Positions 53,188 through 62,700 of a stretch of 64,000 nucleotides of DNA are shown in pieces. The position numbers were made by a program, and so were the translations under genes. The stretch comes from SHVO01 sp041905525 (GTDB lineage Bacteria; Pseudomonadota; Alphaproteobacteria; Rhodospirillales; Rhodospirillaceae): contig JAYRKY010000006.1 in assembly GCA_041905525.1 (NCBI GenBank), positions 1 through 64,000 on the forward strand. The letters are read 5' to 3'. Position 1 is the stretch's first letter; each line of letters starts with the position of its first letter. The notes below the pieces were generated by a model that was given only the letters and a program-made list of their open reading frames with translations, ran no database searches and was not told the DNA's origin.

Positions 53188-53213
53188 AAAGGGCCCGCGC
53201 TGGCGGGCCCTTT
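53188..53213 (-). terminator. rho-independent terminator of rplM-rpsI
   Basis: On the minus strand, AAAGGGCCCGC and GCGGGCCCTTT form an 11-bp stem followed by CTTTTT, 33 nt after the rpsI stop. Confidence 0.9.
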
Positions 53214-53245
53214 CCAAAGTAGAACGGCGTTTGCGATTTTCGCGC

Positions 53246-53716
53246 TTAACGCTTCGAGAACTGGAAGCTGCGGCGCGCCTTCTTACGTCCGTATTTTTTA
53301 CGTTCGACGACACGCGGATCGCGGGTCAGGAAGCCGCCGGCTTTCAGGGCCGGGCGAAGCGCCGGCTCGTAATATGTCAGCGCCTTCGAGATGCCGTGAC
53401 GCACCGCGCCGGCTTGGCCCGAAAGGCCGCCGCCGGTGACCGTGCAGACGACATCGAACTCGTTCAGGCGGTTGGTCACCGTGAACGGCTGATTGATGAG
53501 CATGCGCAGCACGGGGCGCACAAAGTACTTCTCGAGCTCACGATCGTTGACCGTGATCTTGCCTTTGCCGGGCTTCACCCACACGCGGGCGACGGCATTC
53601 TTGCGCTTGCCGGTCGCGTAGGAACGCCCCTGCTTGTCGCGCTTCGGCTCGGCCTTCGGCGCCGCGCCCTGGGCGGCGGACTTGAGGTCAGCCAGAGTGG
53701 TTCTCGTTTCGGCCAT
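53246..53716 (-). CDS. rpsI: 30S ribosomal protein S9
   Basis: A 156-residue S9 with an N-terminal Ala/Lys extension of about 30 residues before the conserved YATGKRKNAVARVW. The C-terminus ends KKARRSFQFSKR, the tRNA P-site tail. It follows rplM in the universal L13-S9 operon, 17 nt after the rplM stop. Confidence 0.97.
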   Translation of the reverse strand: MAETRTTLADLKSAAQGAAPKAEPKRDKQGRSYATGKRKNAVARVWVKPGKGKITVNDRELEKYFVRPVLRMLINQPFTVTNRLNEFDVVCTVTGGGLSGQAGAVRHGISKALTYYEPALRPALKAGGFLTRDPRVVERKKYGRKKARRSFQFSKR

Positions 53717-53733
53717 GATGACCTGTCCTTCCC

Positions 53734-54195
53734 TTACGGCTTGTTCTTGCGGTTACGGCCGGCGATGTCGACCATTTCCGGGTTCTGCGCGGTGTGCGGA
53801 TGTTCGGTGCCAGCGTAGATTTTCAACTTCTTCATCTGCGCGCGGGCGAGCGGGCTGTCCTTGGGCATCATGCGCTCGATGGCGCGATGCAGAACGCGTT
53901 CCGGATAGGCGCCGGAGAAGGTACGCTTCGGGGTGTGCTCCTTCAGGCCGCCCGGGAAACCCGAGTACCAGTAGAACACGCGCTGCTCGGCCTTCTTGCC
54001 GGTCAGCTTCACCTTTTCGGCGTTGATGATGACCACGTTGTCGCCCGTATCGATGTGGGGCGTGTACATGGATTTGTGCTTGCCGCGCAGAAGGCCGGCG
54101 ACGATCGCCGCCAGTCGGCCGAGAACGAGCCCGTTGGCGTCGATCAACAGCCACTTCTTTTCTACGTCCGCGGGCTTCGCAGAATATGTCCGCAT
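53734..54195 (-). CDS. rplM: 50S ribosomal protein L13
   Basis: A 153-residue L13 of normal length with WLLIDANGLVLGRLA and the VVIINAEKVKLTG segment. First gene of the L13-S9 operon. The leader (54196-54300) may contain a regulatory element, but none could be defined. Confidence 0.97.
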   Translation of the reverse strand: MRTYSAKPADVEKKWLLIDANGLVLGRLAAIVAGLLRGKHKSMYTPHIDTGDNVVIINAEKVKLTGKKAEQRVFYWYSGFPGGLKEHTPKRTFSGAYPERVLHRAIERMMPKDSPLARAQMKKLKIYAGTEHPHTAQNPEMVDIAGRNRKNKP

Positions 54196-54406
54196 GTGTT
54201 TGGTCCTAACAAGTGAGAGCGGGCGGTCCCAGTGGTCCGCCTGACCCGAAGGCGGCGCATTATCGCGATGCCCGCTCGCAAGTCAACGGAAAAGCCCGAA
54301 AAATCGGGGTCTTTTGCATGCGGTATCATGATACCGCATTACAGCCGCTTCAGTCCTGGGATCGGGAAAGGTTCGAAGGCGCCGAGGTCCGGGAAAGAAG
54401 GGAAAA

Positions 54407-54483
54407 TGGGGCGAACGACGGGGCTTGAACCCGCGACATCCAGTACCACAAACTGGCGCTCTACCAACTGAGCTACGTCCGCC
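54407..54483 (-). tRNA. tRNA-His (GUG)
   Basis: The minus strand folds into a tRNA with extra G at -1 (paired with C73, the His identity), anticodon GTG in loop TTGTGGT, T-arm GGTTCAAGCC and encoded CCA. No gene was found between it and rplM; 54196-54406 shows nothing else. Confidence 0.93.
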
Positions 54484-54701
54484 GCACGGGGGATGAGACC
54501 GAGGGCCTCCCCTGATTTAGCTAACCATTTTCCGTGGTGGCCGGTTCCTAACCCCTTCCACGGGGCCCGTCAAGCAAGGGCGATGGCAGCTCGCCGGCCG
54601 ACCTGCCCAAGAAATGCTCAGGCTGACCCGTTCTTGGGCACCCCCTCCCTCGCCTTGAAGGCGATTGGCACGAATCCCCAAGGACCGGCGGAATTCGAAA
54701 C

Positions 54702-54717
54702 TGGCACGAGAATTGAA
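54702..54717 (+). promoter_or_regulatory. sigma54-like promoter upstream of glnB
   Basis: TGGCACGAGAATTGA matches the sigma54 consensus TGGCACG-N4-TTGC except for A in place of C in the -12 element. It starts 119 bp before glnB. A near copy TTGGCACGAATCCCC at 54665 lacks the -12 part. NtrC-type nitrogen control is implied. Confidence 0.5.
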
Positions 54718-54820
54718 AGTAGGGGAACACCGCGTTTTTGGCCAAGCCGTCGGCGCGAGGTTTGCAGCATCCCGAAAACGTGATGTGCAAGCGGTGCACG
54801 CGGGGCGCATGGAGGACGTA

Positions 54821-55159
54821 ATGAAAAAGATCGAAGCCATCATCAAGCCGTTCAAGCTCGACGAGGTCAAAGAGGCCTTGCACGAGGTAGGTTTGCAAGG
54901 CATCACCGTCACTGAAGCGAAGGGCTTCGGGCGGCAAAAGGGACACACAGAACTTTATCGTGGCGCCGAGTATGTGGTCGACTTTCTCCCCAAGGTGAAA
55001 ATCGAAATCGTCATGGACGATGCCATGCTCGATCGCGCGATCGAGGCGATCCAGAAGGCCGCTCATACCGGACGGATTGGGGACGGAAAGATTTTCGTTT
55101 ATGGGATTGAGGATGCAATTCGCATTCGCACGGGGGAACGTGGAGCGGACGCGGTCTAG
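54821..55159 (+). CDS. glnB: nitrogen regulatory P-II protein
   Basis: A 112-residue P-II signal protein, exact family length. The T-loop has HTELYRGAEY with the uridylylated Tyr at 51, and the C-terminal GDGKIFVYGIEDAIRIRTGE is standard. GlnB reports 2-oxoglutarate and glutamine status to NtrB and to GlnE. The ATG at 54821 has GGAGG 5 nt upstream; an in-frame start at 54665 would add a non-homologous 52 residues. Upstream of glnA. Confidence 0.96.
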   Translation: MKKIEAIIKPFKLDEVKEALHEVGLQGITVTEAKGFGRQKGHTELYRGAEYVVDFLPKVKIEIVMDDAMLDRAIEAIQKAAHTGRIGDGKIFVYGIEDAIRIRTGERGADAV

Positions 55160-55290
55160 GCTTCGGCCTCCCATTCATCGCCGGACGAAAACCGCACCGG
55201 CCAATCATCATCAATAAGAAGCTACAGCCTGGACGAAAGAACGGGTGCACGCTTCCAACGTAACAACACGAAATGGCAGGAACAGGAAAC

Positions 55291-56718
55291 ATGGCCGACA
55301 AAAAAGCCAACAACGACCTGAAAAAAGTTCAGGACATGATCAAGGAAAAGGAAGTCAAATACGTGGACTTCCGTTTCACCAATCCGGCGGGCAAGTGGCA
55401 GCACACCGCTCAGTTCATCGACACCATCGACGAAGAGATGCTGACCGAAGGCATCATGTTCGACGGCTCGTCGATCGCCGGCTGGAAGGACATCTCCGAG
55501 TCCGACATGCAGCTGAAGCCGGATCTTTCGACCGCCGTGATGGATCCCTTCACCGCGCAGCCGACGCTCATCCTGTTCTGCGACACGTATGAACCGGCCA
55601 CCGGCCAGCTCTACAACCGCTGCCCGCGCGCCATTGCCAAGAAGGCGCTGGCGTACATGGAATCCGCCGGCGTGGGCGACACCGCCTACTTCGGTCCGGA
55701 AGCCGAATTCTTCGTATTCGACGACGTGCGCTATTCGGCGCAGCCCACCAACATGTTCTTCTCGTTCGACAGCGAAGAACTGCCGATCAACGACGGCCGC
55801 AAGTACGATGAAGGCAACCCGGGCCACCGTCCGCGTCCGAAGGGCGGCTACTTCCCGGTCGCTCCGGTCGACCAGTGCCAGGACCTGCGCGCTGAGATGG
55901 TGTCGGTCCTCGCCGACATGGGCGTGCCGATGGAAAAGCACCACCACGAAGTTGCCCCGGCGCAGCACGAGCTGGGCCTCAAGTTCGACACGCTCGTCAA
56001 GACCGCCGACCATATGCAGATGTACAAGTACGTCGTGCACATGGTTGCGCATTCGTACGGCAAGTCTGCCACCTTCATGCCGAAGCCGGTTTACCAGGAC
56101 AACGGCTCGGGCATGCACGTGCACCAGTCGATCTGGAAGGGTGGCAAGAACACCTTCGCCGGTTCGGGCTATGCCGATCTGTCGGAAACCTGCCTGTACT
56201 ACATCGGCGGCATCATCAAGCACGCGAAGGCTCTGAACGCCTTCACCAACCCGCTCACCAATAGCTACAAGCGTCTGGTGCCGGGCTACGAAGCGCCCGT
56301 GCTGCTCGCCTACTCGTCGCGTAACCGTTCGGCCTCGTGCCGCATTCCGTACGTCGCCAGCCCGAAGGGCAAGCGCGTCGAAGTGCGCTTCCCGGATCCG
56401 GGCGCGAACCCGTACCTCGCCTACGCGGCGATGCTGATGGCCGGCCTCGATGGGATCAAGAACAAGATCCACCCGGGCGACCCGATGGACAAGAACCTGT
56501 ACGACCTGCCGCCGGAAGAACTCGCTCAGGTTCCGACGGTGTGCGGCAGCTTGCGTGAAGCCCTCGAAAACCTCGCCGCCGACAACGCGTTCCTGCGCGC
56601 CGGCGACGTGTTCGACAAGGATTTCATCGAAAGCTGGATCGATCTGAAGATGGCCGAAGTGAAGCGTTTCGAAATGACGCCGCACCCGGTCGAATTCGAT
56701 ATGTACTACTCGGTGTAA
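55291..56718 (+). CDS. glnA: glutamine synthetase type I
   Basis: About 475 residues. GlnA makes glutamine from glutamate, ammonia and ATP as a dodecamer. The motifs MFDGSSIAGWK, the metal sites FGPEAEFFVFD and HHHEVAPAQHE, and the adenylylation site KNLYDLPPEE (Tyr) are all seen. The ATG at 55291 has AGGA 9 nt upstream and starts MADKK; 55273 is the alternative. The final residues DMYYSV are repeated in an orphan tail at 58917, see repeats. Confidence 0.96.
   Translation: MADKKANNDLKKVQDMIKEKEVKYVDFRFTNPAGKWQHTAQFIDTIDEEMLTEGIMFDGSSIAGWKDISESDMQLKPDLSTAVMDPFTAQPTLILFCDTYEPATGQLYNRCPRAIAKKALAYMESAGVGDTAYFGPEAEFFVFDDVRYSAQPTNMFFSFDSEELPINDGRKYDEGNPGHRPRPKGGYFPVAPVDQCQDLRAEMVSVLADMGVPMEKHHHEVAPAQHELGLKFDTLVKTADHMQMYKYVVHMVAHSYGKSATFMPKPVYQDNGSGMHVHQSIWKGGKNTFAGSGYADLSETCLYYIGGIIKHAKALNAFTNPLTNSYKRLVPGYEAPVLLAYSSRNRSASCRIPYVASPKGKRVEVRFPDPGANPYLAYAAMLMAGLDGIKNKIHPGDPMDKNLYDLPPEELAQVPTVCGSLREALENLAADNAFLRAGDVFDKDFIESWIDLKMAEVKRFEMTPHPVEFDMYYSV
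56697..56709 (+). repeat. 13-bp repeat, left copy in the glnA 3' end
   Basis: CGATATGTACTAC inside the last codons of glnA is repeated at 58916-58928. The pair brackets 2.2 kb holding a small exported gene and a PepSY-type membrane gene. Confidence 0.6.
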
Positions 56719-56827
56719 GCATTTTCACTGACGTTTCAGTTAGTTAGGGAAAAGCGCGTTAGACTTTTTGAGGGTCAACAGACCCGCAAAAACCCAGGTA
56801 AAACCGCAGTTTTCTAATCAGAGTCTA

Positions 56828-56861
56828 ACGCCCCGCAGTCCGTCACTGCGGGGCGTTTTTC
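56828..56861 (+). terminator. rho-independent terminator of glnA
   Basis: ACGCCCCGCAGT and ACTGCGGGGCGT form a 12-bp stem with loop CCGTC and a TTTTT tract, 110 nt after the glnA stop. A near copy lies at 59048. No gene was found in 56719-56941 apart from this. Confidence 0.9.
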
Positions 56862-56941
56862 TTAACTGCCCACGGCTCCCTGCACCGACTGCACCGAATA
56901 GCGGTTGGCGGCACTTCGCGATCCGAATACAACTTTGCTTC

Positions 56942-57361
56942 GTGGAAACACGCCGCATCAGGACGCTTTGGGTTACGCTGTGGCTGGGCCTCGTCGCCCT
57001 GGTCTCAGGTGCGTTCGAGCAGCAGCAGTTCGGCCTTTCGACCCTGACCGCTGGCGGCATCCACACCTCCTCGGCGTTCAAAGTGCCGACCGGCTATCAC
57101 ATGATGCCGGACGGAAAATTGATGGCTGGACCGATGCACGGGGCCTCGCCGGTATCTGAGCGAGAACCTCGTGACCCCCCATCGGATAGCAATGTTTGCA
57201 CAGCGATTGCCGCGATGGGCATGTTTACGATGCCCCTCCCCGTCGCTGTTCTTGTGCCCGGAGAAGGCAACGAGGACCGCACAGTCCTCCCACCCGCCGC
57301 GATTGCACGCACATCTTGGCATCCGGCTTACACCTCTCGCGCACCACCTCGCATCGTCTGA
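56942..57361 (+). CDS. possible small exported protein upstream of PepSY gene
   Basis: A 139-residue frame starting at GTG 56942. It has one hydrophobic segment (about residues 8-25, WVTLWLGLVALVSGA), and then a Met/His/Pro-rich part (YHMMPDGKLMAGPMHG). No family recognised. It is located 93 nt upstream of the PepSY gene on the same strand and may be cotranscribed. The start has no clear ribosome binding site, so the gene itself is uncertain. Confidence 0.4.
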   Translation: METRRIRTLWVTLWLGLVALVSGAFEQQQFGLSTLTAGGIHTSSAFKVPTGYHMMPDGKLMAGPMHGASPVSEREPRDPPSDSNVCTAIAAMGMFTMPLPVAVLVPGEGNEDRTVLPPAAIARTSWHPAYTSRAPPRIV

Positions 57362-57454
57362 TCTCAGCGACATAGACCTGCCTGGCGTCCTTGGCTTCTT
57401 GGACGCACCGCGTTTGGCGGCGGCAGAACGCACTCAGACTTTTACGAGGACAAA

Positions 57455-58846
57455 ATGACTACGACTGAAACCCGGCGCTGGCCGGGATATGGCGCCGTGT
57501 GGCGCTGGCACTTTTACGCAGGCTTGTTTTGTATTCCCTTTGTGCTGTGGCTCGCCAGCACAGGTTCTATTTATCTATTCCGGGAGGAGATCGAGCATTT
57601 CATTGATCGCCCCTATGCACATGTGGCGGCGACGGGGGCCGCAAAGCCCGCAGCCGATCAGGTCGCGGCGGCTGTGGCCGCAGTTCCGGGTTCCGTACTC
57701 CACACCTACATTGTGCCCAGGACGCCGCAAGAGGCGGTGCAAATCCTCGTCGGTGTAGGTGCGCATCAAACCCGCGTCTATGTAAACCCCAACTCGCTCG
57801 CTGTTCTCAAGACCGAGGATGAAGAGGGCCGACTGATGCAAATCCTGTTCCGCCTGCACGGTGAACTCATGGCTGGAGCCAGGGGTTCGTATCTGGTGGA
57901 ACTGGCAGCCTCGTGGACCATTGTCATGATCCTCAGCGGTCTCTTTCTATGGTGGCCGCGTAGCCAAGGCCTCGCGGGGGTTCTTTACCCGCGCCTCGGC
58001 TCAGGCGGTCGGCGCTTTTGGCGTGACATACATGCTGTGACCGGCCTTTGGGTGTCGATCTTCGCGTTGTTTCTGCTTATTTCAGGGCTTCCCTGGGCCA
58101 AAAGTTGGGGCACCTACCTTCGCGGCATCCGTGCTGTTGTCGAGCGAACTGTCGGTCCGCAAGATTGGTCTGGCGGCGCGGAAGCCGACGCGAGCGCGAG
58201 GAAAGCTGAGGACAGCGATATCCGGGCCGTGATCGACGTACACACCGAACATACGGGCCATACCCCGGCGCAACACGCTGCCATGGCTTATGGACCGATA
58301 GACCGGATTATCGAAGCAGCCCGACCCGTTCAACTTGCGCCGCCGGTCCTCATTACGCCACCCCGCTCCACAGATGGTCGATGGGGCGCACGTTCAGACG
58401 CAGCCAACCGCCCGCTCCGCACTGACCTTGTCATTGACGGGGGAACTGGCGCAATTGTCAGCCGCAAGGACTTTGCGCAGCGCGCCCTCGCAGATCGCCT
58501 TGTAGGATATGGCGTCGCCGCGCACGAAGGCCGATTGTTCGGCATCGCCAATCAGATGATCGGGCTGTTCACTGCGTTGGGCTTAATCACGGTCGCAATC
58601 AGCAGCGTAGTATTGTGGTGGCGACGCAAACCCTCAGATGTTCTCGGCGCTCCGCCCGTCGTAGGTCGATACCCGGTTGCGGCAGGTTTTGTTTCTCTGA
58701 TGGTTGTCCTGGGAGCCCTCCTCCCACTGCTCGGCGCATCCATGATCTTCGTGCTAATCGCCGAAGCGGTGATTCTGCGACGATTGCCGAAGGCAAGATC
58801 GTGGCTCGGCTTGACTACACCAGCCGCTCCAAGCAAATCGGCGTAG
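57455..58846 (+). CDS. PepSY-associated membrane protein
   Basis: A 463-residue inner-membrane protein with the PepSY_TM layout: a first membrane segment after the WHFYAGLFCIPFVLWLASTG motif (about residues 20-40), PepSY periplasmic halves, and further membrane segments near 155, 200, 365 and 410. Such proteins often act with siderophore receptors as ferric reductases or permeases (family knowledge); no TonB receptor is here. It is located inside a cassette between duplicated glnA tails, so it may be horizontally acquired. Confidence 0.85.
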   Translation: MTTTETRRWPGYGAVWRWHFYAGLFCIPFVLWLASTGSIYLFREEIEHFIDRPYAHVAATGAAKPAADQVAAAVAAVPGSVLHTYIVPRTPQEAVQILVGVGAHQTRVYVNPNSLAVLKTEDEEGRLMQILFRLHGELMAGARGSYLVELAASWTIVMILSGLFLWWPRSQGLAGVLYPRLGSGGRRFWRDIHAVTGLWVSIFALFLLISGLPWAKSWGTYLRGIRAVVERTVGPQDWSGGAEADASARKAEDSDIRAVIDVHTEHTGHTPAQHAAMAYGPIDRIIEAARPVQLAPPVLITPPRSTDGRWGARSDAANRPLRTDLVIDGGTGAIVSRKDFAQRALADRLVGYGVAAHEGRLFGIANQMIGLFTALGLITVAISSVVLWWRRKPSDVLGAPPVVGRYPVAAGFVSLMVVLGALLPLLGASMIFVLIAEAVILRRLPKARSWLGLTTPAAPSKSA

Positions 58847-58915
58847 TCACCGAGAAGTCAGTCACCGGTACGGATAACGTCCTTTCAAAGACTTACGATA
58901 CACTTTGGAAGGATA

Positions 58916-58928
58916 CGATATGTACTAC
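58916..58928 (+). repeat. 13-bp repeat, right copy
   Basis: CGATATGTACTAC, identical to 56697-56709. It forms the start of the orphan glnA tail. Confidence 0.6.
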
Positions 58929-58937
58929 AGCGTCTGA
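58917..58937 (+). pseudogene. orphan copy of the glnA 3' tail
   Basis: GAT ATG TAC TAC AGC GTC TGA encodes DMYYSV and a stop, the exact C-terminus of GlnA, but with different codons after the shared 13-bp core. The upstream frame shows no glutamine synthetase sequence. The tail is followed 111 nt later by a terminator like that of glnA. The rest of 58847-59219 holds nothing else. Confidence 0.55.
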
Positions 58938-59047
58938 GGCGTTCTTCGTTCCTGTTCAAAGGCTTGGAGGAACAAGGGAAATGGACCGGGTCGGAAATCG
59001 AGCTTCCTCCGACCCCGCATAACCGGCGCCTTCCTGCCTAGAGTCGG

Positions 59048-59085
59048 ACGCCCCGCAGTTCATCGCTGCGGGGCGTTCCATTTTT
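59048..59085 (+). terminator. second glnA-type terminator
   Basis: ACGCCCCGCAG and CTGCGGGGCGT form an 11-bp stem followed by TTCCATTTTTG. The context AGAGTC-N2-ACGCCCCGCAGT is the same as at the glnA terminator (56820), so this is a diverged duplicate. Confidence 0.75.
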
Positions 59086-59219
59086 GAACTGGCGTTTGCA
59101 CGCAGGGTTCGCCGAGGCGGCCCCGCCGGGCTGCCGGGTCAAACCCTTAACCCCGCGCATCGGATAGATGTATAAGTGGCCTCGGCCCGGCCGTCGCCGC
59201 AGCCTGTCTGGAGCCACCG

Positions 59220-59627
59220 ATGGCGGCTAGCTCACGTTCGCTCGATCTTGGAGACCGCAGCTTCGCGAAGGTGCTGGAGCGCCGGGTGTTCGGACCCGGC
59301 GACGTCATCTTCGCGGAAGGTTCGCCGGCCCGCGAGATGTTCCTGGTTATGCGCGGCGAGGTCGACATCTCTGCCGCGGGGACGCTGGGCAAGCGGGTTC
59401 CCCTGACAACGGTGCGCGCCGGCCAGATGTTCGGCGAACTTGCCCTGTTCGGGCAATCCCGGCGGACCGCGACGGCGGTCACCTCCACGGGCTGCGAGCT
59501 CACGGTCGTAAGCCACGAGACCCTTAAACAGAAGCTTGAGAAAGCCGACCCGCTGCTGCGGTTCCTGATCGCGTACCTCGGCGATCGGGTCATCGAGCTC
59601 TCGCACCGCATTCAATCCGGGCCCTAA
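59220..59627 (+). CDS. stand-alone cyclic-nucleotide-binding domain protein
   Basis: A 135-residue protein consisting only of a cNMP-binding beta-roll. The phosphate-binding cassette FGELALFGQSRRTATAV is visible (about residues 73-89); there is no HTH domain or kinase. It may act as a cAMP/cGMP-binding sensor subunit. The next gene encodes a class III cyclase, 172 bp away, so the two may form a signal pair. Confidence 0.88.
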   Translation: MAASSRSLDLGDRSFAKVLERRVFGPGDVIFAEGSPAREMFLVMRGEVDISAAGTLGKRVPLTTVRAGQMFGELALFGQSRRTATAVTSTGCELTVVSHETLKQKLEKADPLLRFLIAYLGDRVIELSHRIQSGP

Positions 59628-59799
59628 CTAAGGCCGGTATGGCCCCCCTCGCCGCGGTGACCGCGTGTTTACGCGGAAGTCTTCGCGCGATAAGTTAAGT
59701 GTTTGGGGCGCCGAAAGAATGCCGCCAAGGCATCGTCGGTGGTGTGGGCCTCTGGGTTTAGCCTCTGGGCTGAGCCTCGCGGGCGATGGGGATTAAACC

Positions 59800-62700
59800 T
59801 TGAAGTGCTGGCAATGCGCGAGCGAGCTGCGGCTCGGGGCTATGTATTGCGACCACTGCGACGCGCCGCGCGCAAGCGCCTGCGCCCGCTGTCATGCGAC
59901 GGTATCGCCGAGCGCCAATTTCTGCGCCCAGTGCGGGTTCGATCTGCGCGCGCTCCGGGGCGCCGATGACGCCGCGGCCGGCAAGGCCCAGCCGGCAGCG
60001 ACGGCCGAGCGGCGACAACTGACGGTGATGTTTTACGATATCGCCGAATCAACGGCCCTCGTCGGACGCCTTGGCGCCGAGGAGGTTCGCCGGCTGATCG
60101 GACGCTGCCACCGCGTGATCACCGAAGCGATCCACCGCCACCGCGGGTTCATCGTGCGCTACCTGGGCGACGGAGGCTTGATCCTGTTCGGTCATCCGCA
60201 CGCCTACGACGACGACGTGCCGCGGGCCGCGGCCTGCGCCCTGTCCATCATCGACGCAATAACGGCCTTGGAACCTTCGCCGCAGGGCGAACGCCTGCAG
60301 ATCCGCGTCGCCCTGGCGACGGGATTGGTGATCGTGGCGAGCGACGTCGGGCAGGGCATCACCCCGGACCAGGACGTGTCCGGCGAGGCCATCAATCTCG
60401 CGGCCCGGCTGCAAGCACTGACCGCCCCCAACACCGTGGTGATCTCAGCCATCACGCGGAAGGTTCTCGGCAACCGGTTCATTTCGACCGACCTGGGGCT
60501 GAAGACCCTCAAGGGTTTTGAAGCGCCGGTGCAGGCGTGGCGTTTGGACGCCGTGGCTCCATCCGAGATGCCGACGGGCCAGGAGGCGCCTTTGCCTCTG
60601 GTCGATCGAAACGCGGAATTGACCCTCTTGGAGCGCGCCTGGGGCAACGCCCGCGATGGAGCTGGACAGGTCGTGGTCATCACCGGCGAGCCCGGGATGG
60701 GCAAATCGCGCCTCGCCAGGCACCTCGTCGAGTTGGCGCGCGCCGGCGGCAACACCGTCTTGCGATACTTCTGCTCACCCCATCATGAGATGGTCCCACT
60801 CCATCCCTGCATCGGTCAGATCGAACGCGCGTGCAACATTCAAGCGCGGGATACCGCCGCCGTGCGCATGGCCAAACTCGAACAAGCCATGACCGCCTAC
60901 GGCCACGGGGCAAACGATGTGCCGTTGATGGCGAACCTGCTAGGCCTCACGCCAGGCGACATGCACATGGCTCCGCAGAAGGTCAAGGAACGCACCATCG
61001 CCATGTTCCTGCGCCAATTGAACGAGCTTTCGGCGCGCGGCGCCCTCTTGGTCGTGTTCGAGGACGCACATTGGGCGGACCCCTCGTCAAGCGAGCTTCT
61101 GGACGTGGTTGTGGGCCACATCCGCACGTTGCCGATTCTGCTCGCGGTCACGTCGCGCAACGACAAGTTTCAGGCGTGGGCCGGTTTCGCGCATTTCACG
61201 GCGGTGGCGCTGCATCCGCTGTGCGCCGAGGCGCAAGCGCGCCTGATCCGCCATATCGCGGGCGGCGTGATCCTGCCGCCCGACATGCTTGGCGATATCA
61301 TCGCCCGTGCCGACGGCGTTCCGCTATTCGCCGAGGAGCTGGCGAAACACCTTCTTGAGGCGCAAAAGGGCGAACCCGGCGCCCCGCCCACGGCGGCAAA
61401 GTCGGGAACCACGGCACACGCCCTACCCGACACGCTCCATGCGTCGCTGATCGCCCGGCTGGACCGCCTGGGCGAGGCCAAGCGTGTGGCGCAGGTCGCC
61501 GCCGCGCTCGGCCGTCACTTTCATCACCACCATTTGGAAGCCGTGTTGGACTGGGAGCCCGCGCGCGTACAGGCAAGCATCGATAAGCTGCGCCAAGCGG
61601 GATTGATCGTTCCGGCCTCGGACGGGACCGCCAAGGCCTACACCTTCAAGCACGCGCTGATTCAGGACACGGCCTACGATTCCCTGCTCATCGCAGACCG
61701 CCGAATCCTTCACGGCGCGATCGCGGACACGCTTGAAAAACTGCGCGACGCCGGAGCTGAACCGGAACCGGCCATGTTCGCGCGCCACTGCTCGGCCGCC
61801 GCTCGATATCCCTGCGCGGTGGAGTACTATTGCAAGGGCGGCCTCCAGGCGCTCGGGCGGTTCGCGGTTCAAGAAGCAATCGCGCAACTTGGGTGCGCGC
61901 TGGAGACCCTGGCCTTCCTGGAGGCCTCGCCGGAGCGCGACCGGCGCGAGGTGGAGATCGTTCTGTTGCTGGCGAAGGCGCATATCGCCGCGAGCGGCCA
62001 CGCGGACGCGGTAACCGGCACCTACTTCCTGCGGGCGCGGCGCCTGTGCGACGCAATGGGACATCCACCAGAACTGCTGTCTGTCCTTCACGGCCAATGG
62101 GCCCATGCCTTGATGCGCGGCAATCCGCGCGGCGCGCGCGAACGGGCCGACGAACTTCTTGCCCATGACGCCTCCGGCGCCGATCCGGTGTGGGGCGTGA
62201 TGCGATGCCGGCTTGCCGGCGTGTCGTGTTTTCCGCTGGGCGAGTTCGAGGAAAGCCGCGCCCTGCTTGAACGCGGCTTGGCGCAATTCGACGCACAGGA
62301 GCGGGCCACCTTCAGCCAGGTGACCCTGGACGATACGGAAGCGGTGATGTCCTACTACCTGGCGTGGTCGCTTCTTTACCTGGGACACATCGATCGGGCG
62401 CAGGCCATGGCGCGTTCCGCGGTGGAACTCGCGCGCGCGCTGGGGCAACCCTACACGCTGACACAAGCCCTGTGCGGGTCAGGGTACCTGGCTACGCGCC
62501 TCGGGGACTACGAGCTTGCCCAGGCGCAGTTGCTGGAGGTTTCGCACCTGTGCGATGCCCACGGCATCCCCTACTTCGCCGTGGTCGCACAAATTCTGCG
62601 CGGTTACTGCATGGCCAAGAGCGGCGATGTGGCGGGGTTGCCGCAAGCGCAGGCGGGCCTTGCAGCCTACAGAGCCAGCGGCAGCCAGCTTTACGTACCG

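Noticed and set aside
54232..54471. Short open frame ending in TTGLEPATSSTTNWRSTN
   Set aside because: This is a translation across the tRNA-His gene, a familiar annotation artefact.
61423..62466. Open frame antisense to the cyclase gene
   Set aside because: Shadow of the TPR region of the cyclase; no coding features.
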